Positions 24,463 to 32,897 of a stretch of DNA of 64,000 nucleotides are shown here, in pieces. The notes beneath the pieces are model-generated. The model saw nothing but the letters and a program-made list of their open reading frames with translations, ran no database searches and was not told the DNA's origin. Every line of letters begins with the position of its first letter. Position 1 is the stretch's first letter. Position numbers and translations under genes: made by a program. Source of the stretch: Peribacillus asahii (GTDB lineage Bacteria; Bacillota; Bacilli; Bacillales; DSM-1321); contig NZ_QWVS01000033.1 in assembly GCF_003570725.1 (NCBI RefSeq), positions 1 to 64,000 on the forward strand, in the 5' to 3' direction.

Positions 24463-25428
24463 ATGAAACAAAAAGTGTTGGTTACGAGAAAACCGCCAGA
24501 GCATATTTTACAATTACTGAATGATCATTTTGAATTAATGCTTTGGGATTGTGAGGAAGAGCAGATTCCGCGTGAATTTTTGTTAGAACAGATTTCAGAA
24601 GTAGATGGAGTTCTTTGTCTGTTAACGGAACATATCGACGAGGAAGTGATCAACAAAGGGAAAGGGTTAAAGGTCATTAGCAACTTAGCTGTCGGCTATA
24701 ACAACATCGACGTGGAATATGCTTCGTCAAAGGGGATCATGGTCACGAACACGCCAGGTGTCTTAACGGAAACGACGGCTGATTTAACCTTTGCTCTGTT
24801 AATGGCGACTTCTAGAAGATTAGTAGAAGCTTCCGATGTGCTAAGAGAAGGGAAATGGAAAACATGGTCACCGATGTTTTTAACGGGAATGGATGTGTAC
24901 GGAGCGACAATTGGCATCATCGGTTTAGGGGAAATTGGAGCGGCCGTTGCTAGGAGAGCAAAAGGTTTTGGAATGGAGTTATTGTATTATAATCGCACGC
25001 AAAAGCCTGCATTAGAACAGGAGCTAGGCATTCACTATGTTTCGAAAGAAGAGCTGCTGAGAAGATCGGATTTCGTTTGTGTATTAACTCCATATACGAA
25101 AGAAACAGAGAATTTAATTACCTTAAAAGAATTAAAAACGATGAAGAAAACAGCCATCCTCATTAATACAGCAAGAGGCGGCATTGTGAATGAAGCCGAT
25201 TTAGTAACGGCCTTAACAGAAGGAATCATTTGGGGGGCGGGCTTAGATGTATTTGCAGAGGAGCCCATTCCAGTGGATCATCCATTATTAACAGCACCAA
25301 ATGTAGTCGCTCTTCCGCATATCGGCAGTGCAAGTGTCCAAACAAGAACGAAAATGTGGGAACTGGCAGCGCGAAATCTAATTGAAGCTTTGGAGGGGAG
25401 AACTCCGCCTCATTTGGTGAATAAGTGA
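24463..25428 (+). CDS. D-2-hydroxyacid dehydrogenase (glyoxylate/gluconate reductase type)
   Basis: A 321-residue NAD(P)-dependent enzyme of the D-isomer hydroxyacid dehydrogenase family. The Rossmann motif is GIIGLGEIG; catalytic residues are seen as NTARGGIVNE (Arg), DVFAEEP (Glu) and LPHIGSA (His). Closest in pattern to glyoxylate/hydroxypyruvate/2-ketogluconate reductases such as B. subtilis YvcT. Ribosome site GAGAGGGAG precedes ATG 24463. Exact substrate cannot be told. Confidence 0.88.
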   Translation: MKQKVLVTRKPPEHILQLLNDHFELMLWDCEEEQIPREFLLEQISEVDGVLCLLTEHIDEEVINKGKGLKVISNLAVGYNNIDVEYASSKGIMVTNTPGVLTETTADLTFALLMATSRRLVEASDVLREGKWKTWSPMFLTGMDVYGATIGIIGLGEIGAAVARRAKGFGMELLYYNRTQKPALEQELGIHYVSKEELLRRSDFVCVLTPYTKETENLITLKELKTMKKTAILINTARGGIVNEADLVTALTEGIIWGAGLDVFAEEPIPVDHPLLTAPNVVALPHIGSASVQTRTKMWELAARNLIEALEGRTPPHLVNK

Positions 25429-25456
25429 ATGTTCAGTAGGACATATATACCTCTAT

Positions 25457-25493
25457 TTTACAATTCTTAATATATTCTTTATCAATCTTCACG
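25457..25493 (+). promoter_or_regulatory. PhoP-box-like repeats upstream of glpQ
   Basis: TTTACA (25457), TTAATA (25467), TTATCA (25479) and TTCACG (25488) recur about every 11 bases, like the TTAACA repeats bound by PhoP. GlpQ belongs to the Pho regulon in B. subtilis. Matches are imperfect. Confidence 0.35.
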
Positions 25494-25572
25494 TTCTCCT
25501 AAATGAAAATTAATAGTTTACTGGTATTTTTAAGAAGTAATCTATTAGACAAAGAGATAGGAGATGTGTAGA

Positions 25573-26427
25573 GTGAAAAGAAAATGGTTAGCAGCTTGTG
25601 GTGCTCTTGTAATGGCAATTGGTGTGATGACAGGAGGAGGAGAGGCTTTGGCTAAGGAAAAACATAAAGATATCGTAAATGTTTCCCATCGAGGTGCTTC
25701 AGGTTATGCACCGGAACATACTCTAGTATCCTATCAAATGGGAGAAAAAATGCATGGCGACTATATTGAAATAGATTTGCAAATGACAAAGGACGGACAG
25801 CTAATCGCGATGCATGATGAGAAATTGGACCGGACGACAAACGGGACAGGTCTTGTTAAAGATTATACATTAGCTGAAATTAAACAGCTTGATGCAGGCA
25901 GTTGGTTTAATGAAAAATATCCAGAGAGTGCTAATCCGAACTATGAAGGGCTGCAAGTGCCAACGCTCGAAGAAGTGTTTAAAAAGTTCGGAAAAAATGC
26001 TCGCTACTATATTGAAACAAAATCACCTGAAACGTATCCAGGCATGGAAAAAGAACTTTTACGCTTAATCGATAAATATGACATTAATAAAAAGACTCTT
26101 CTTATTCAGTCTTTTAGCCCTCAGAGCTTAAAGATCATGAATGAACTGGATCCATCCGTTAATCTTATTCAATTAATCTCGTATAAAAATGATGCCGTTA
26201 TTACGGATGATGAAATTGCAGCAATTAAAGAATATGCGATGGGAGTTGGACCTAATCATACATATTTGAACGAAGAATATGTACAAAAAGTCGTTAACAG
26301 CGGCCTGGAACTTCATCCATACACAGTGAATGATAAGGACAGAATGAAGCAGCTTATTGACTGGGGAGTAACGGGAATGTTTACAAACTTTCCAGATAAG
26401 CTTCATGAAGTGAAGAAAGGGAAATAA
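25573..26427 (+). CDS. glpQ: Glycerophosphodiester phosphodiesterase, secreted
   Basis: A 284-residue secreted enzyme that hydrolyses glycerophosphodiesters (and wall teichoic acid) to glycerol 3-phosphate. A Sec signal peptide (KRK, hydrophobic core, cleavage after GEALA) is followed by the GDPD TIM barrel: SHRGASGYAPEHT with the catalytic His, IEIDLQMTKDG with Glu and Asp, HDEKLDRTTNGTG, YIETKSP and FTNFPD at the end. GTG 25573 is favoured over ATG 25564 because AGGAG is better spaced. Terminator follows. Probably phosphate regulated. Confidence 0.92.
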   Translation: MKRKWLAACGALVMAIGVMTGGGEALAKEKHKDIVNVSHRGASGYAPEHTLVSYQMGEKMHGDYIEIDLQMTKDGQLIAMHDEKLDRTTNGTGLVKDYTLAEIKQLDAGSWFNEKYPESANPNYEGLQVPTLEEVFKKFGKNARYYIETKSPETYPGMEKELLRLIDKYDINKKTLLIQSFSPQSLKIMNELDPSVNLIQLISYKNDAVITDDEIAAIKEYAMGVGPNHTYLNEEYVQKVVNSGLELHPYTVNDKDRMKQLIDWGVTGMFTNFPDKLHEVKKGK

Positions 26428-26451
26428 AGCAACCAATCATAATATTATTAA

Positions 26452-26491
26452 CAAGGGGATTACATATGACGAATATGTAGTCCCCTTTTCC
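26452..26491 (+). terminator. Terminator of glpQ
   Basis: AAGGGGATTACATAT / ATATGTAGTCCCCTT stem with a GACGA loop, followed by TTCC. Confidence 0.8.
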
Positions 26492-26640
26492 TGCTGTTAG
26501 CAGTACTTCCCCTTCGAATATTGGACAGCCTATAAAATGAGTAGATTATAGAAAATTATATTATCTTCCCGTTCTAGGGAGAACTCTTCCTCGTCTTTCA
26601 AACATTTAAGAAGGAGCTTAATCAAAATAAACAGCCGGAT

Positions 26641-27258
26641 TTATTTTTTTAAACCAGCTGCAAACATGGGACCATTAGCTGTAATGGTCGATAGGATACG
26701 AGCCATTTCTTGAGGGGATTCTTTCCTGCCGCTATTCAACCATTGTTGAATGACCCCTATATGTGCCGATGAAATATAAGAAGCTAAATATTGTCCTGGA
26801 ACAAGTAAATTTTCCTCCTTAACAAGTGCCTCTGAATTATTTCCAAACATTGTTTTCCACATAAAGTCTTTCAGTCTTGTTTGAAATGATAAATCTCCTT
26901 TGGGACCTAACACAGCTTTCATAAATCCACTATTTTCATTTAGATACTCAAATACTGAAACTACAAGAGGAAATGGTGTTACAGTTGGTGAGTTCGTTTC
27001 AAGTGCGGCAATAACACTTGGGAAGTTCTGTTTTGCAATTCTGGACATTTCCAGCATAATTTCTTCTTCGCATTTAGTCATTAAATCGAATTTATCTTGA
27101 TAATGTGCATAAAATGTACCTCGATTAATTTTTGCTCTAGTTGTTATATCTTTAACGGATATTGCTTCAAAGCCTTTTTCTTCTATTAATTCTACTAGTG
27201 CATTCCGGATTGATTCTCTTGTCCGAATGACCCTTAGATCCGTATTACTATCCCGCAA
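26641..27258 (-). CDS. TetR/AcrR family regulator
   Basis: A 205-residue repressor. The N-terminal HTH (about 10-60) has IRNALVELIEEKGFEAISVKDITTRAKINRGTFYAHYQDKFDLM in separate typical blocks; the C-terminal part matches the TetR_C_8 style seen with membrane-transport neighbours. TTG 27258 is the start, with AGGAGGG six bases away. Divergent from the YhgE-like gene, which it likely represses. Confidence 0.87.
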   Translation of the reverse strand: MRDSNTDLRVIRTRESIRNALVELIEEKGFEAISVKDITTRAKINRGTFYAHYQDKFDLMTKCEEEIMLEMSRIAKQNFPSVIAALETNSPTVTPFPLVVSVFEYLNENSGFMKAVLGPKGDLSFQTRLKDFMWKTMFGNNSEALVKEENLLVPGQYLASYISSAHIGVIQQWLNSGRKESPQEMARILSTITANGPMFAAGLKK

Positions 27259-27376
27259 GTTACGCCCTCCTTATTATTAACCAACACATTTGTAAAAGGT
27301 GTCTTATAACCGACACATCTACGATTTTTGATTATTGAACAGAAAAGGATTCAATTTTATAATTTGAAATGAAATA

Positions 27377-27390
27377 AACAACAGGTTGTT
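27377..27390. promoter_or_regulatory. Candidate operator between tetR and the YhgE-like gene
   Basis: AACAAC-AG-GTTGTT, a perfect 6-base inverted repeat, lies 35 bases before the start at 27425 and could be the TetR site. Other weak repeats (ACACAT, AGGTGT) are nearer the regulator. Confidence 0.35.
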
Positions 27391-27424
27391 CGTTATTATA
27401 ACTCGAAATCAAGGAGGATGAAAT

Positions 27425-28627
27425 ATGTTTAAAAACAAACTCGTATGGTTATCACCGATTATCGCATTAGCAGTTATTTTTATTTTTTCACTAACATTAT
27501 TTCCATCGGTTCAACCACAACCGAAAAATCTTCCTATTGCAATCGTGAATGAGGATGAGGGAGTGGAAATTCCTAATCAACCAAAAATGAATATGGGTCA
27601 AACGATTGTTGAAATGATGCAAAAAAACTCAAAAGCGACAAAGGATGAAGACCCTGCTGTGAAATGGATTAAAGTAAAAACGGCAGAGGATGCACAAAAA
27701 GGCATGGATAACCAAAAATATTATGCAACATTGGTCATTCCAAAAGATTTCAGTGTTAAACAGGCATCATTAAGGACACCAGCACCTTCTTCGCCTGAAG
27801 TTCAAATATATATTAATCAGGGAATGAATACAGCAGCTTCAACAATGGCAGGACAGGTCTTGAATGGAGTAGTTGATAATATAAACAATAATGTCCGTAA
27901 ACAACTCCTTGATGGTTTTGAAAAACAAGGAGCAACTTTAACAACAAAACAAGCTGCAAGCTTAGCAACGCCTATTACAAAAACAGTTACGAATGTGAAT
28001 GAAATTGGTTCTAATAGTGCAAACGGCAATTCTCCTGTCTCCTTATTCCAACCACTATGGATGGGAAGCTTAGCGGGTGCAGCTATTATCTTTATCGCTG
28101 TTAGTAAATTATCAATTACTAATCGAAAAGAGAACCTTGCTGCAAAATCTGCACAAATTTTAATGGGAGCAATCGTTGCTCTTTTCATCGGATTTGGATT
28201 AACATGGTTGGCAGATGGGATGGTAGGATTCAATATTCCGCAATTTACGGATACAGCTTTATTTCTAACGATTACTTCCTTTAGCTTTTTCCTAATGATA
28301 TCAGCTGTGCTTTCATTATTAGGTTTTAAAGGTATACCTATCTTTGTTTTAATGCTTTTCTTTGGAGCACCATTGCTTGCAGTGGCTCCAGAAATGATGT
28401 CTCCATTTTATCGAGATTGGATTCACTCTTGGTTGCCAATGCGATTCATGGTGGAAGGTCTTCGAGAATTATTCTTCTTTGGGGAAGGATTAACTTGGAA
28501 CACTCCTGTTTCTGTCCTTGTTTGGATTGGCTTAGTAAGCATGATTGTCATACTAGGTACCGCTTTAAAACGTAATAGGGTGGAGGAAGCAGTATCTGAT
28601 TCTCAACGGGTTAGTTCAATCAAATAA
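27425..28627 (+). CDS. YhgE/Pip-like ABC-2 type membrane protein
   Basis: A 400-residue membrane protein of the ABC-2/YhgE-Pip class. One N-terminal helix (LVWLSPIIALAVIFIFSLTLF) is followed by a roughly 190-residue external domain with PKNLPIAIVNEDEG and YYATLVIPKDFS, then five C-terminal helices (about 215-385). This is about half the length of B. subtilis YhgE (which is near 775). Relatives work in export or in type VII-linked secretion and as phage receptors. No ATPase gene lies beside it. Probably controlled by the divergent TetR regulator. Confidence 0.8.
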   Translation: MFKNKLVWLSPIIALAVIFIFSLTLFPSVQPQPKNLPIAIVNEDEGVEIPNQPKMNMGQTIVEMMQKNSKATKDEDPAVKWIKVKTAEDAQKGMDNQKYYATLVIPKDFSVKQASLRTPAPSSPEVQIYINQGMNTAASTMAGQVLNGVVDNINNNVRKQLLDGFEKQGATLTTKQAASLATPITKTVTNVNEIGSNSANGNSPVSLFQPLWMGSLAGAAIIFIAVSKLSITNRKENLAAKSAQILMGAIVALFIGFGLTWLADGMVGFNIPQFTDTALFLTITSFSFFLMISAVLSLLGFKGIPIFVLMLFFGAPLLAVAPEMMSPFYRDWIHSWLPMRFMVEGLRELFFFGEGLTWNTPVSVLVWIGLVSMIVILGTALKRNRVEEAVSDSQRVSSIK

Positions 28628-28720
28628 GAGTTGCCAAATTTATTTATTTCGTTGTTTCTTTAGTAGATATTCATGGTCAATGGCTTAAGGTGATCTTTCA
28701 AACCAAACGTTTTTAGTCAT

Positions 28721-28776
28721 AAAACACTTAACATCTCTATCAAGTCGAAATAGGAGATGTTAAGTGTTTTATTTTG
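28721..28776 (+). terminator. Terminator of the YhgE-like gene
   Basis: AAAACACTTAACATCTC and GAGATGTTAAGTGTTTT pair perfectly over 17 bases around a 16-base loop, followed by ATTTTG. Confidence 0.85.
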
Positions 28777-28788
28777 AAGCAGAAAAAT

Positions 28789-28813
28789 AAAAACCACTCA
28801 GAGTGGTTTTTTA
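28789..28813 (-). terminator. Terminator of the SASP-like gene
   Basis: AAAAACCACTC / GAGTGGTTTTTT with a two-base loop, directly after the stop codon of the minus-strand small gene. Confidence 0.75.
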
Positions 28814-28969
28814 ATCGTGCATTGCTCCCGCCTCTCGGGAAGTCATTGCACCTTGTCCTTCGCTTACATCTTTTTGAATTTGTTGTTTTACTTTTTGTGC
28901 ATCGGTTCCAGCAAATTCTGGTTTCATAATAGAACTCAAATTCTCTTTTGCTTGTTGATTCTGTTGCAT
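28811..28969 (-). CDS. Small acid-soluble spore protein-like (gamma-type-like) peptide
   Basis: A 52-residue, Gln/Lys-rich hydrophilic peptide. The core PEFAGTDAQKVKQQIQKD resembles the repeat EFASxTDxQxVKQQN of gamma-type SASPs, which store amino acids in the spore core. The rest (SEGQGAMTSREAGAMHD) does not match, so it may be another small spore protein. Start ATG 28969 has AAGGAGG at ideal spacing; the longer frame to 28999 is disfavoured. Confidence 0.5.
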   Translation of the reverse strand: MQQNQQAKENLSSIMKPEFAGTDAQKVKQQIQKDVSEGQGAMTSREAGAMHD

Positions 28970-29091
28970 ACAAATCCTCCTTAATTTCTTGTTTAACAAT
29001 CTTATTATTTACAAAAAAACACTCGGTATATCCCGAGAATTTGAACGGCATTAGCACAATAGCTAGAGATTAATTTTTGAGGTCTTTTTAA

Positions 29092-29259
29092 TTATTTAAA
29101 ATAGTTCATGATCCATTCTCCAGCTAACCCGCCAAGGTAGACCCCGACGATACCTAACACTCCTGCTAAAACAGGGGGAGCTGGAAGCGGAAGTTTTAAA
29201 CATTTAAATACAATACCCACTGCTAAACCGGCTACAATACTTAAAATAATTTCTTTCAT
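29092..29259 (-). CDS. XapX domain (DUF1427) small membrane protein
   Basis: A 55-residue protein: MKEIILSIVAGLAVGIVF, then KLPLPAPPVLAGVLGIVGVYLGG and a short amphipathic tail. The P-x-PAPPxLAG block between two hydrophobic helices is the XapX/DUF1427 signature. A good ribosome site (AAAGGTGG) precedes ATG 29259. Function of the family is unknown; stand-alone gene. Confidence 0.8.
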   Translation of the reverse strand: MKEIILSIVAGLAVGIVFKCLKLPLPAPPVLAGVLGIVGVYLGGLAGEWIMNYFK

Positions 29260-29419
29260 AAAAGCACCACCTTTAAGATATATGACATCTTAATAGTGGC
29301 CCAATTTTGTAACTCTTATTAATTTCCCTATTAGTGCATTAAAAAAAGCCTCCTGAAATGGAAGCTGAATTTTGAAGGGAAGCACTCAATTGTTGAATAG
29401 GCAGCTGTACAAGGAAGTT

Positions 29420-30205
29420 TTAGTTTTCCATAAAAAAAGCTTTTCTCTCTGCAGTAATCCATTGCTGTAAATCGTCCTGACTGCGTTGGACGAGTCGATT
29501 GACTAATACATCATGCCATACATAATCCTCTAATAAATAAATGTGAATTGGGTCATCTGTATAAAAGGCCATGCTGCGCTCTTTAAAGGAAGGCCCATAA
29601 ATCATTTCTTTTGCATCTATCGAAAGAATGAACCAATGCTCACTAGAAGCGGCTTCCGTAAAAGGGGTGATACGGTGAGCGTCTACGTGTTCAATAGGAT
29701 TTTCAACATGCAGTGTGATGCCTTGCACGGTAACTCGAGAAGCTGCCTCTTTCAAATCCTCCTTCAACACATCGTATATATCGTCCCACATTGAAATAAC
29801 AACGCGTTTTTCTGCTTTTTTGAGCAATACTTGACAGTAGCTAATAATCGTTTCACGATCCTTTAACGTCATGACACGATTGTCGGGCTTTTTGTCTGTT
29901 AGTTCGAGCTGCTTCAATGAATCGCTGACAATTTCATAATTAGATTGCCAGTCTGATTGAGCCTTCTTTAAAAAAATCTCAACAGGCAGCGGTGAATATT
30001 GCGTATTATTATTTATTTCTTCCTTCAGGACAATTCCCTTTTCAACAAGATTGCCTAAGACGTCATACACTCGTGCGCGTGGAATGCCCGAATCTTTACT
30101 AACTTGATAAGCGGTAACCGTTCCTTGTTTAACAAGAGAAACATAGGATTTAGCTTCATATTCGTTAAAGCCTAGTTTTTTTAGCTGCTGTACTATGTTT
30201 TCCAC
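29420..30205 (-). CDS. TrmB family transcriptional regulator
   Basis: A 261-residue regulator with N-terminal TrmB wHTH (LGFNEYEAKSYVSLVKQGTVTAYQVSK, GIPRARVYDVLGNLVEKG) and a C-terminal PLD-like effector domain (KKAEKRVVISMWDDIYDVL). Divergent from the TauE/SafE-type transporter at 30316; the palindrome between them probably lets it control both. A second TrmB paralogue lies at 61171, next to another transporter. Confidence 0.88.
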   Translation of the reverse strand: MENIVQQLKKLGFNEYEAKSYVSLVKQGTVTAYQVSKDSGIPRARVYDVLGNLVEKGIVLKEEINNNTQYSPLPVEIFLKKAQSDWQSNYEIVSDSLKQLELTDKKPDNRVMTLKDRETIISYCQVLLKKAEKRVVISMWDDIYDVLKEDLKEAASRVTVQGITLHVENPIEHVDAHRITPFTEAASSEHWFILSIDAKEMIYGPSFKERSMAFYTDDPIHIYLLEDYVWHDVLVNRLVQRSQDDLQQWITAERKAFFMEN

Positions 30206-30271
30206 TTCTTTTCCCCCAATAGTTATTTATCATTATCATATCAAAATATAACTATTTACAATAATAAATAC

Positions 30272-30299
30272 CTTAGTTACTATTAAAGTAGTAACTAAG
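30272..30299. promoter_or_regulatory. TrmB operator, TAGTnACTA pair
   Basis: CTTAGTTACTA and TAGTAACTAAG form a perfect 11-base inverted repeat around TTAAAG; each arm itself holds the palindrome TAGTnACTA. It lies 17 bases before the transporter start. The same element occurs twice at the second TrmB locus. Confidence 0.65.
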
Positions 30300-30315
30300 A
30301 AAAGGGCTGAGTTAG

Positions 30316-31083
30316 ATGCTATTTGAATTAGATCCATCGCTATTAATAATTTTGCTTGTCTTTGGTTTTTTAGCCGCATTTATTGATTCAGTTGTCGGTG
30401 GGGGCGGACTGATTGCCTTACCTGCATTGTTATTTACAGGTTTGACACCAGCGGGAGCTGTAGCAACGAATAAATTAGCAGGGACAATAGGTTCTTTAAC
30501 AAGTACCATTATGTTTTATCGTTCAGGGAAGCTTGATTTAAAATCGGTTTATAAGTTCTTTCCGCTTGTTTTTATTGGCTCGATGATTGGGGCTTGGACC
30601 GTTCATTTGATGAACCCTGAAGTACTAAAGCCATTGATGCTTGTTATGCTTGCAGCCGTTGCCGTTTATACGATTTTCAAGAAAGATTGGGGCAATAATT
30701 CTACCTATAAAAAATTATCTATTCGCGACTTTATTATTTTTATGATTTTGCTTACTGCTATTGGTTTCTACGATGGATTTCTAGGTCCTGGAACAGGTTC
30801 GTTTTTAATCTTTGCTTTTTTAATAATGGGCTTTGATTTTTTAAAGGCGGCAGGGAATGCGAAGTTTTTAAACTTTGGCAGTAATATTGCGGCCTTATTA
30901 ATGTTTATGTATTTAGGACAAATCAATTATGCCTATGGTTTAGTGATGGGGCTTGCGCAAATTGCTGGAGCAATCTGCGGCTCAAAATTTGCGATTAAAC
31001 GAGGGAGCGGCTATGTACGTGCACTATTTATCGTAGTAACTTTTTTATTGTTAGCCAAAAATGCTTATGATTATCTTAAATGA
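30316..31083 (+). CDS. TauE/SafE (TSUP) family membrane transporter
   Basis: A 255-residue protein with about eight membrane helices. It starts with the typical FGFLAAFIDSVVGGGGLIALPALLFTGL and TNKLAGTIGS repeat and has the second half-repeat GFYDGFLGPGTGSFLIFAFLIMGF and GNAKFLNFGSN. TSUP proteins export or import sulfur-containing or organic anions. Divergently transcribed from a TrmB regulator. Followed by a strong terminator. Confidence 0.88.
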   Translation: MLFELDPSLLIILLVFGFLAAFIDSVVGGGGLIALPALLFTGLTPAGAVATNKLAGTIGSLTSTIMFYRSGKLDLKSVYKFFPLVFIGSMIGAWTVHLMNPEVLKPLMLVMLAAVAVYTIFKKDWGNNSTYKKLSIRDFIIFMILLTAIGFYDGFLGPGTGSFLIFAFLIMGFDFLKAAGNAKFLNFGSNIAALLMFMYLGQINYAYGLVMGLAQIAGAICGSKFAIKRGSGYVRALFIVVTFLLLAKNAYDYLK

Positions 31084-31130
31084 GGGCTATGTTATAGGTG
31101 TGATCGACAATGTTATTTAATTGAACCTGA

Positions 31131-31184
31131 GAAGGCTGTCCCAAAAGTCATGAAAAATGGCTTTTGGGGCAGCCTTCCTTTTTT
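31131..31184 (+). terminator. Strong terminator of the TauE-like gene
   Basis: GAAGGCTGTCCCAAAAG / CTTTTGGGGCAGCCTTC, about 17 base pairs, then CTTTTTT. Confidence 0.85.
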
Positions 31185-31192
31185 GCGGAGTT

Positions 31193-31972
31193 ATGAAGGC
31201 CGAAAGAGAGGAATCGAGCTCATAAAAAGTCGTTCATCAGGGGTATGAAGGCCGAAAGAGAGGAATCGAGCTAGTAAAAAGTCGTTCATCAGGGTTATGA
31301 AGGCCGAAAGAGAGGAATCGAACTAGTAAAAAGTCGTTCATCAGGATTATGAAGGCCGAAAGAGAGGAATCGAGCTAGTAAAAAGTCGTTCATTAGGATT
31401 ATGAAGGCCGAAAGAGAGGAATCGAACTAGGGAAAAGTCGTTCATCAAGGTTATGAAGGCCGAAAGAGAGAAATCGAGCTAGTAAAAAGTCGTTCATCAG
31501 GGTTATGAAGTCCAAAAGAGAGAAATTTAGCTAGTAAAAAGTCGTTCATTAGGGCTATGAAGGCCGAAAGAAAGAAGTTCAGCTAGTAAAAGGTCGTTCA
31601 TCAGGGGTATGAAGGCCGAAAGAGAGAAATCTAGCTAGTAAAAAGTCGTTCATCAGGGTTATGAAGGCCAAAAGAGAGGAATCGAGTTAGTAAAAAGTCG
31701 TTCATCAGGGGTATGAAGGCCGAAAGGGAGAAATCTAGCTAGTAAAAAGTCGTTCATCAGGGTTATGAAGGACAAAAGAGAGGAATCGAGTTAGTAAAAA
31801 GTCGTTCATCAGGGTTATGAAGGCCGAAAGAGAGAAATCCAGCTAGTAAAAAGTCCTTCATTAGGGCTATGAAGGCCAAAAGAGAGAAATCTAGCTAGTA
31901 AAAAGTCGTTCATCAGGGGTATGAAGGACAAAATCCAGAAGAAATCCATTCAGGAAAATGTCCTTCATCCAT
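31193..31972. repeat. 52-bp tandem repeat array, about 15 units
   Basis: Units begin ATGAAGGCC at 31193 and then every 52 bases exactly (31245, 31297, 31349 and so on to 31921). Fourteen units are near identical; the fifteenth is degenerate. Consensus parts: ATGAAGGCCGAAAGAGAGGA, ATCGAGCTAGTAAAAAG, TCGTTCATCAGGGTT. There are no unique spacers, so it is not a CRISPR array. Since 52 is not a multiple of three and stops occur in frames, it is unlikely to be coding. TTCAT and ATGAA at the unit joints could form small hairpins. Confidence 0.93.
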
Positions 31973-31983
31973 GTCGAATCCCT

Positions 31984-32751
31984 TTACTTTTTCTTCAACT
32001 GATACAACTCCCCAGTCGTTTTTCCTTTGTAAGTCGTTTTGATTAGCCCAACGTTTTTAGCGTAATACATTTTCACACCTTCCTCAGCCGTTACTTCGAC
32101 TACTTGTTTGAACGTACCGGCATGCGTTTTAACCGTTTTATTCACGGCCGTAATTTTATACGTGTTTAGTACGTCGCCTTCATAGATGATTTTCCAAGAG
32201 TAACCTACTTTGACCGGATATTTAATGAGCGCGTTATGAGTGTGTGGATCATCGGGATGAACGGTATATAGTCCATCTTTTGTTTCTCTTAGATACCATT
32301 GATACGTTGTTTTGTCAGGCATTGTCGTGGTCCAGAGCAACCAGCCTTTTCCGAAGTATTCGTGAGTATATTTCTTGCCGTTGCTTTTCTCGGTGTACAA
32401 TCCATCTTCGTATTTATACACATAAATTTTATTTGGATCTTGTTCATAACTAGCTTGCGTGGAGGTGAATGTTAAATACTTAGTCGCCACAAACGCTTTT
32501 TTCTTATTGTAGCGAATTTCAGACCAGCCGCTTTTCGTTTTGGCATAAACGGTCACTTTGGCTCCTTTTTTCAGGGAACCGACCTTTTTGGATGAGGTTG
32601 ATGGTTTTTCCCGGACATTTAATGTACCAGATTTAATATTAACTGTTGCGGTGAGGGTTTGTGCCGCTTCTGCTTGTTTGGATAGCGGGATATAGACTGT
32701 AAAGATGAGGGCGAATGCAATCAACCACTTTAATAGTTTGTTTGCCTTCAT
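31984..32751 (-). CDS. Secreted SH3-domain protein
   Basis: A 255-residue exported protein. A Sec signal peptide ends around AEAA (residue 29). Residues about 35-95 form a bacterial SH3 domain (SGTLNVREKPSTSSKKVGSL, GAKVTVYAK, GWSEIRY), usual in cell-wall binding. The remaining part (YEDGLYTEKS, WLLWTTTMPDKTTYQWYLRE, KTHAGTFKQVVEVT) is a beta-rich domain I cannot name. Ribosome site AAGGAGG before ATG 32751. Probably binds peptidoglycan. Confidence 0.8.
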   Translation of the reverse strand: MKANKLLKWLIAFALIFTVYIPLSKQAEAAQTLTATVNIKSGTLNVREKPSTSSKKVGSLKKGAKVTVYAKTKSGWSEIRYNKKKAFVATKYLTFTSTQASYEQDPNKIYVYKYEDGLYTEKSNGKKYTHEYFGKGWLLWTTTMPDKTTYQWYLRETKDGLYTVHPDDPHTHNALIKYPVKVGYSWKIIYEGDVLNTYKITAVNKTVKTHAGTFKQVVEVTAEEGVKMYYAKNVGLIKTTYKGKTTGELYQLKKK

Positions 32752-32897
32752 TAGGGCCTCCTTATAGATTGTTATTTTTACACAATTTACTACTATATGA
32801 GAATTTTCCTTTTGTTATGACTAAAAAATCACATTCATACATGTTTATGTAGTTTTTGAATAACTATGTAACAACGTAGTCAATGAGGAGGGGAAGT

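Noticed and set aside
31193-31972. CRISPR array
   Set aside because: Units are contiguous and alike, without unique spacers, and no cas genes are present.
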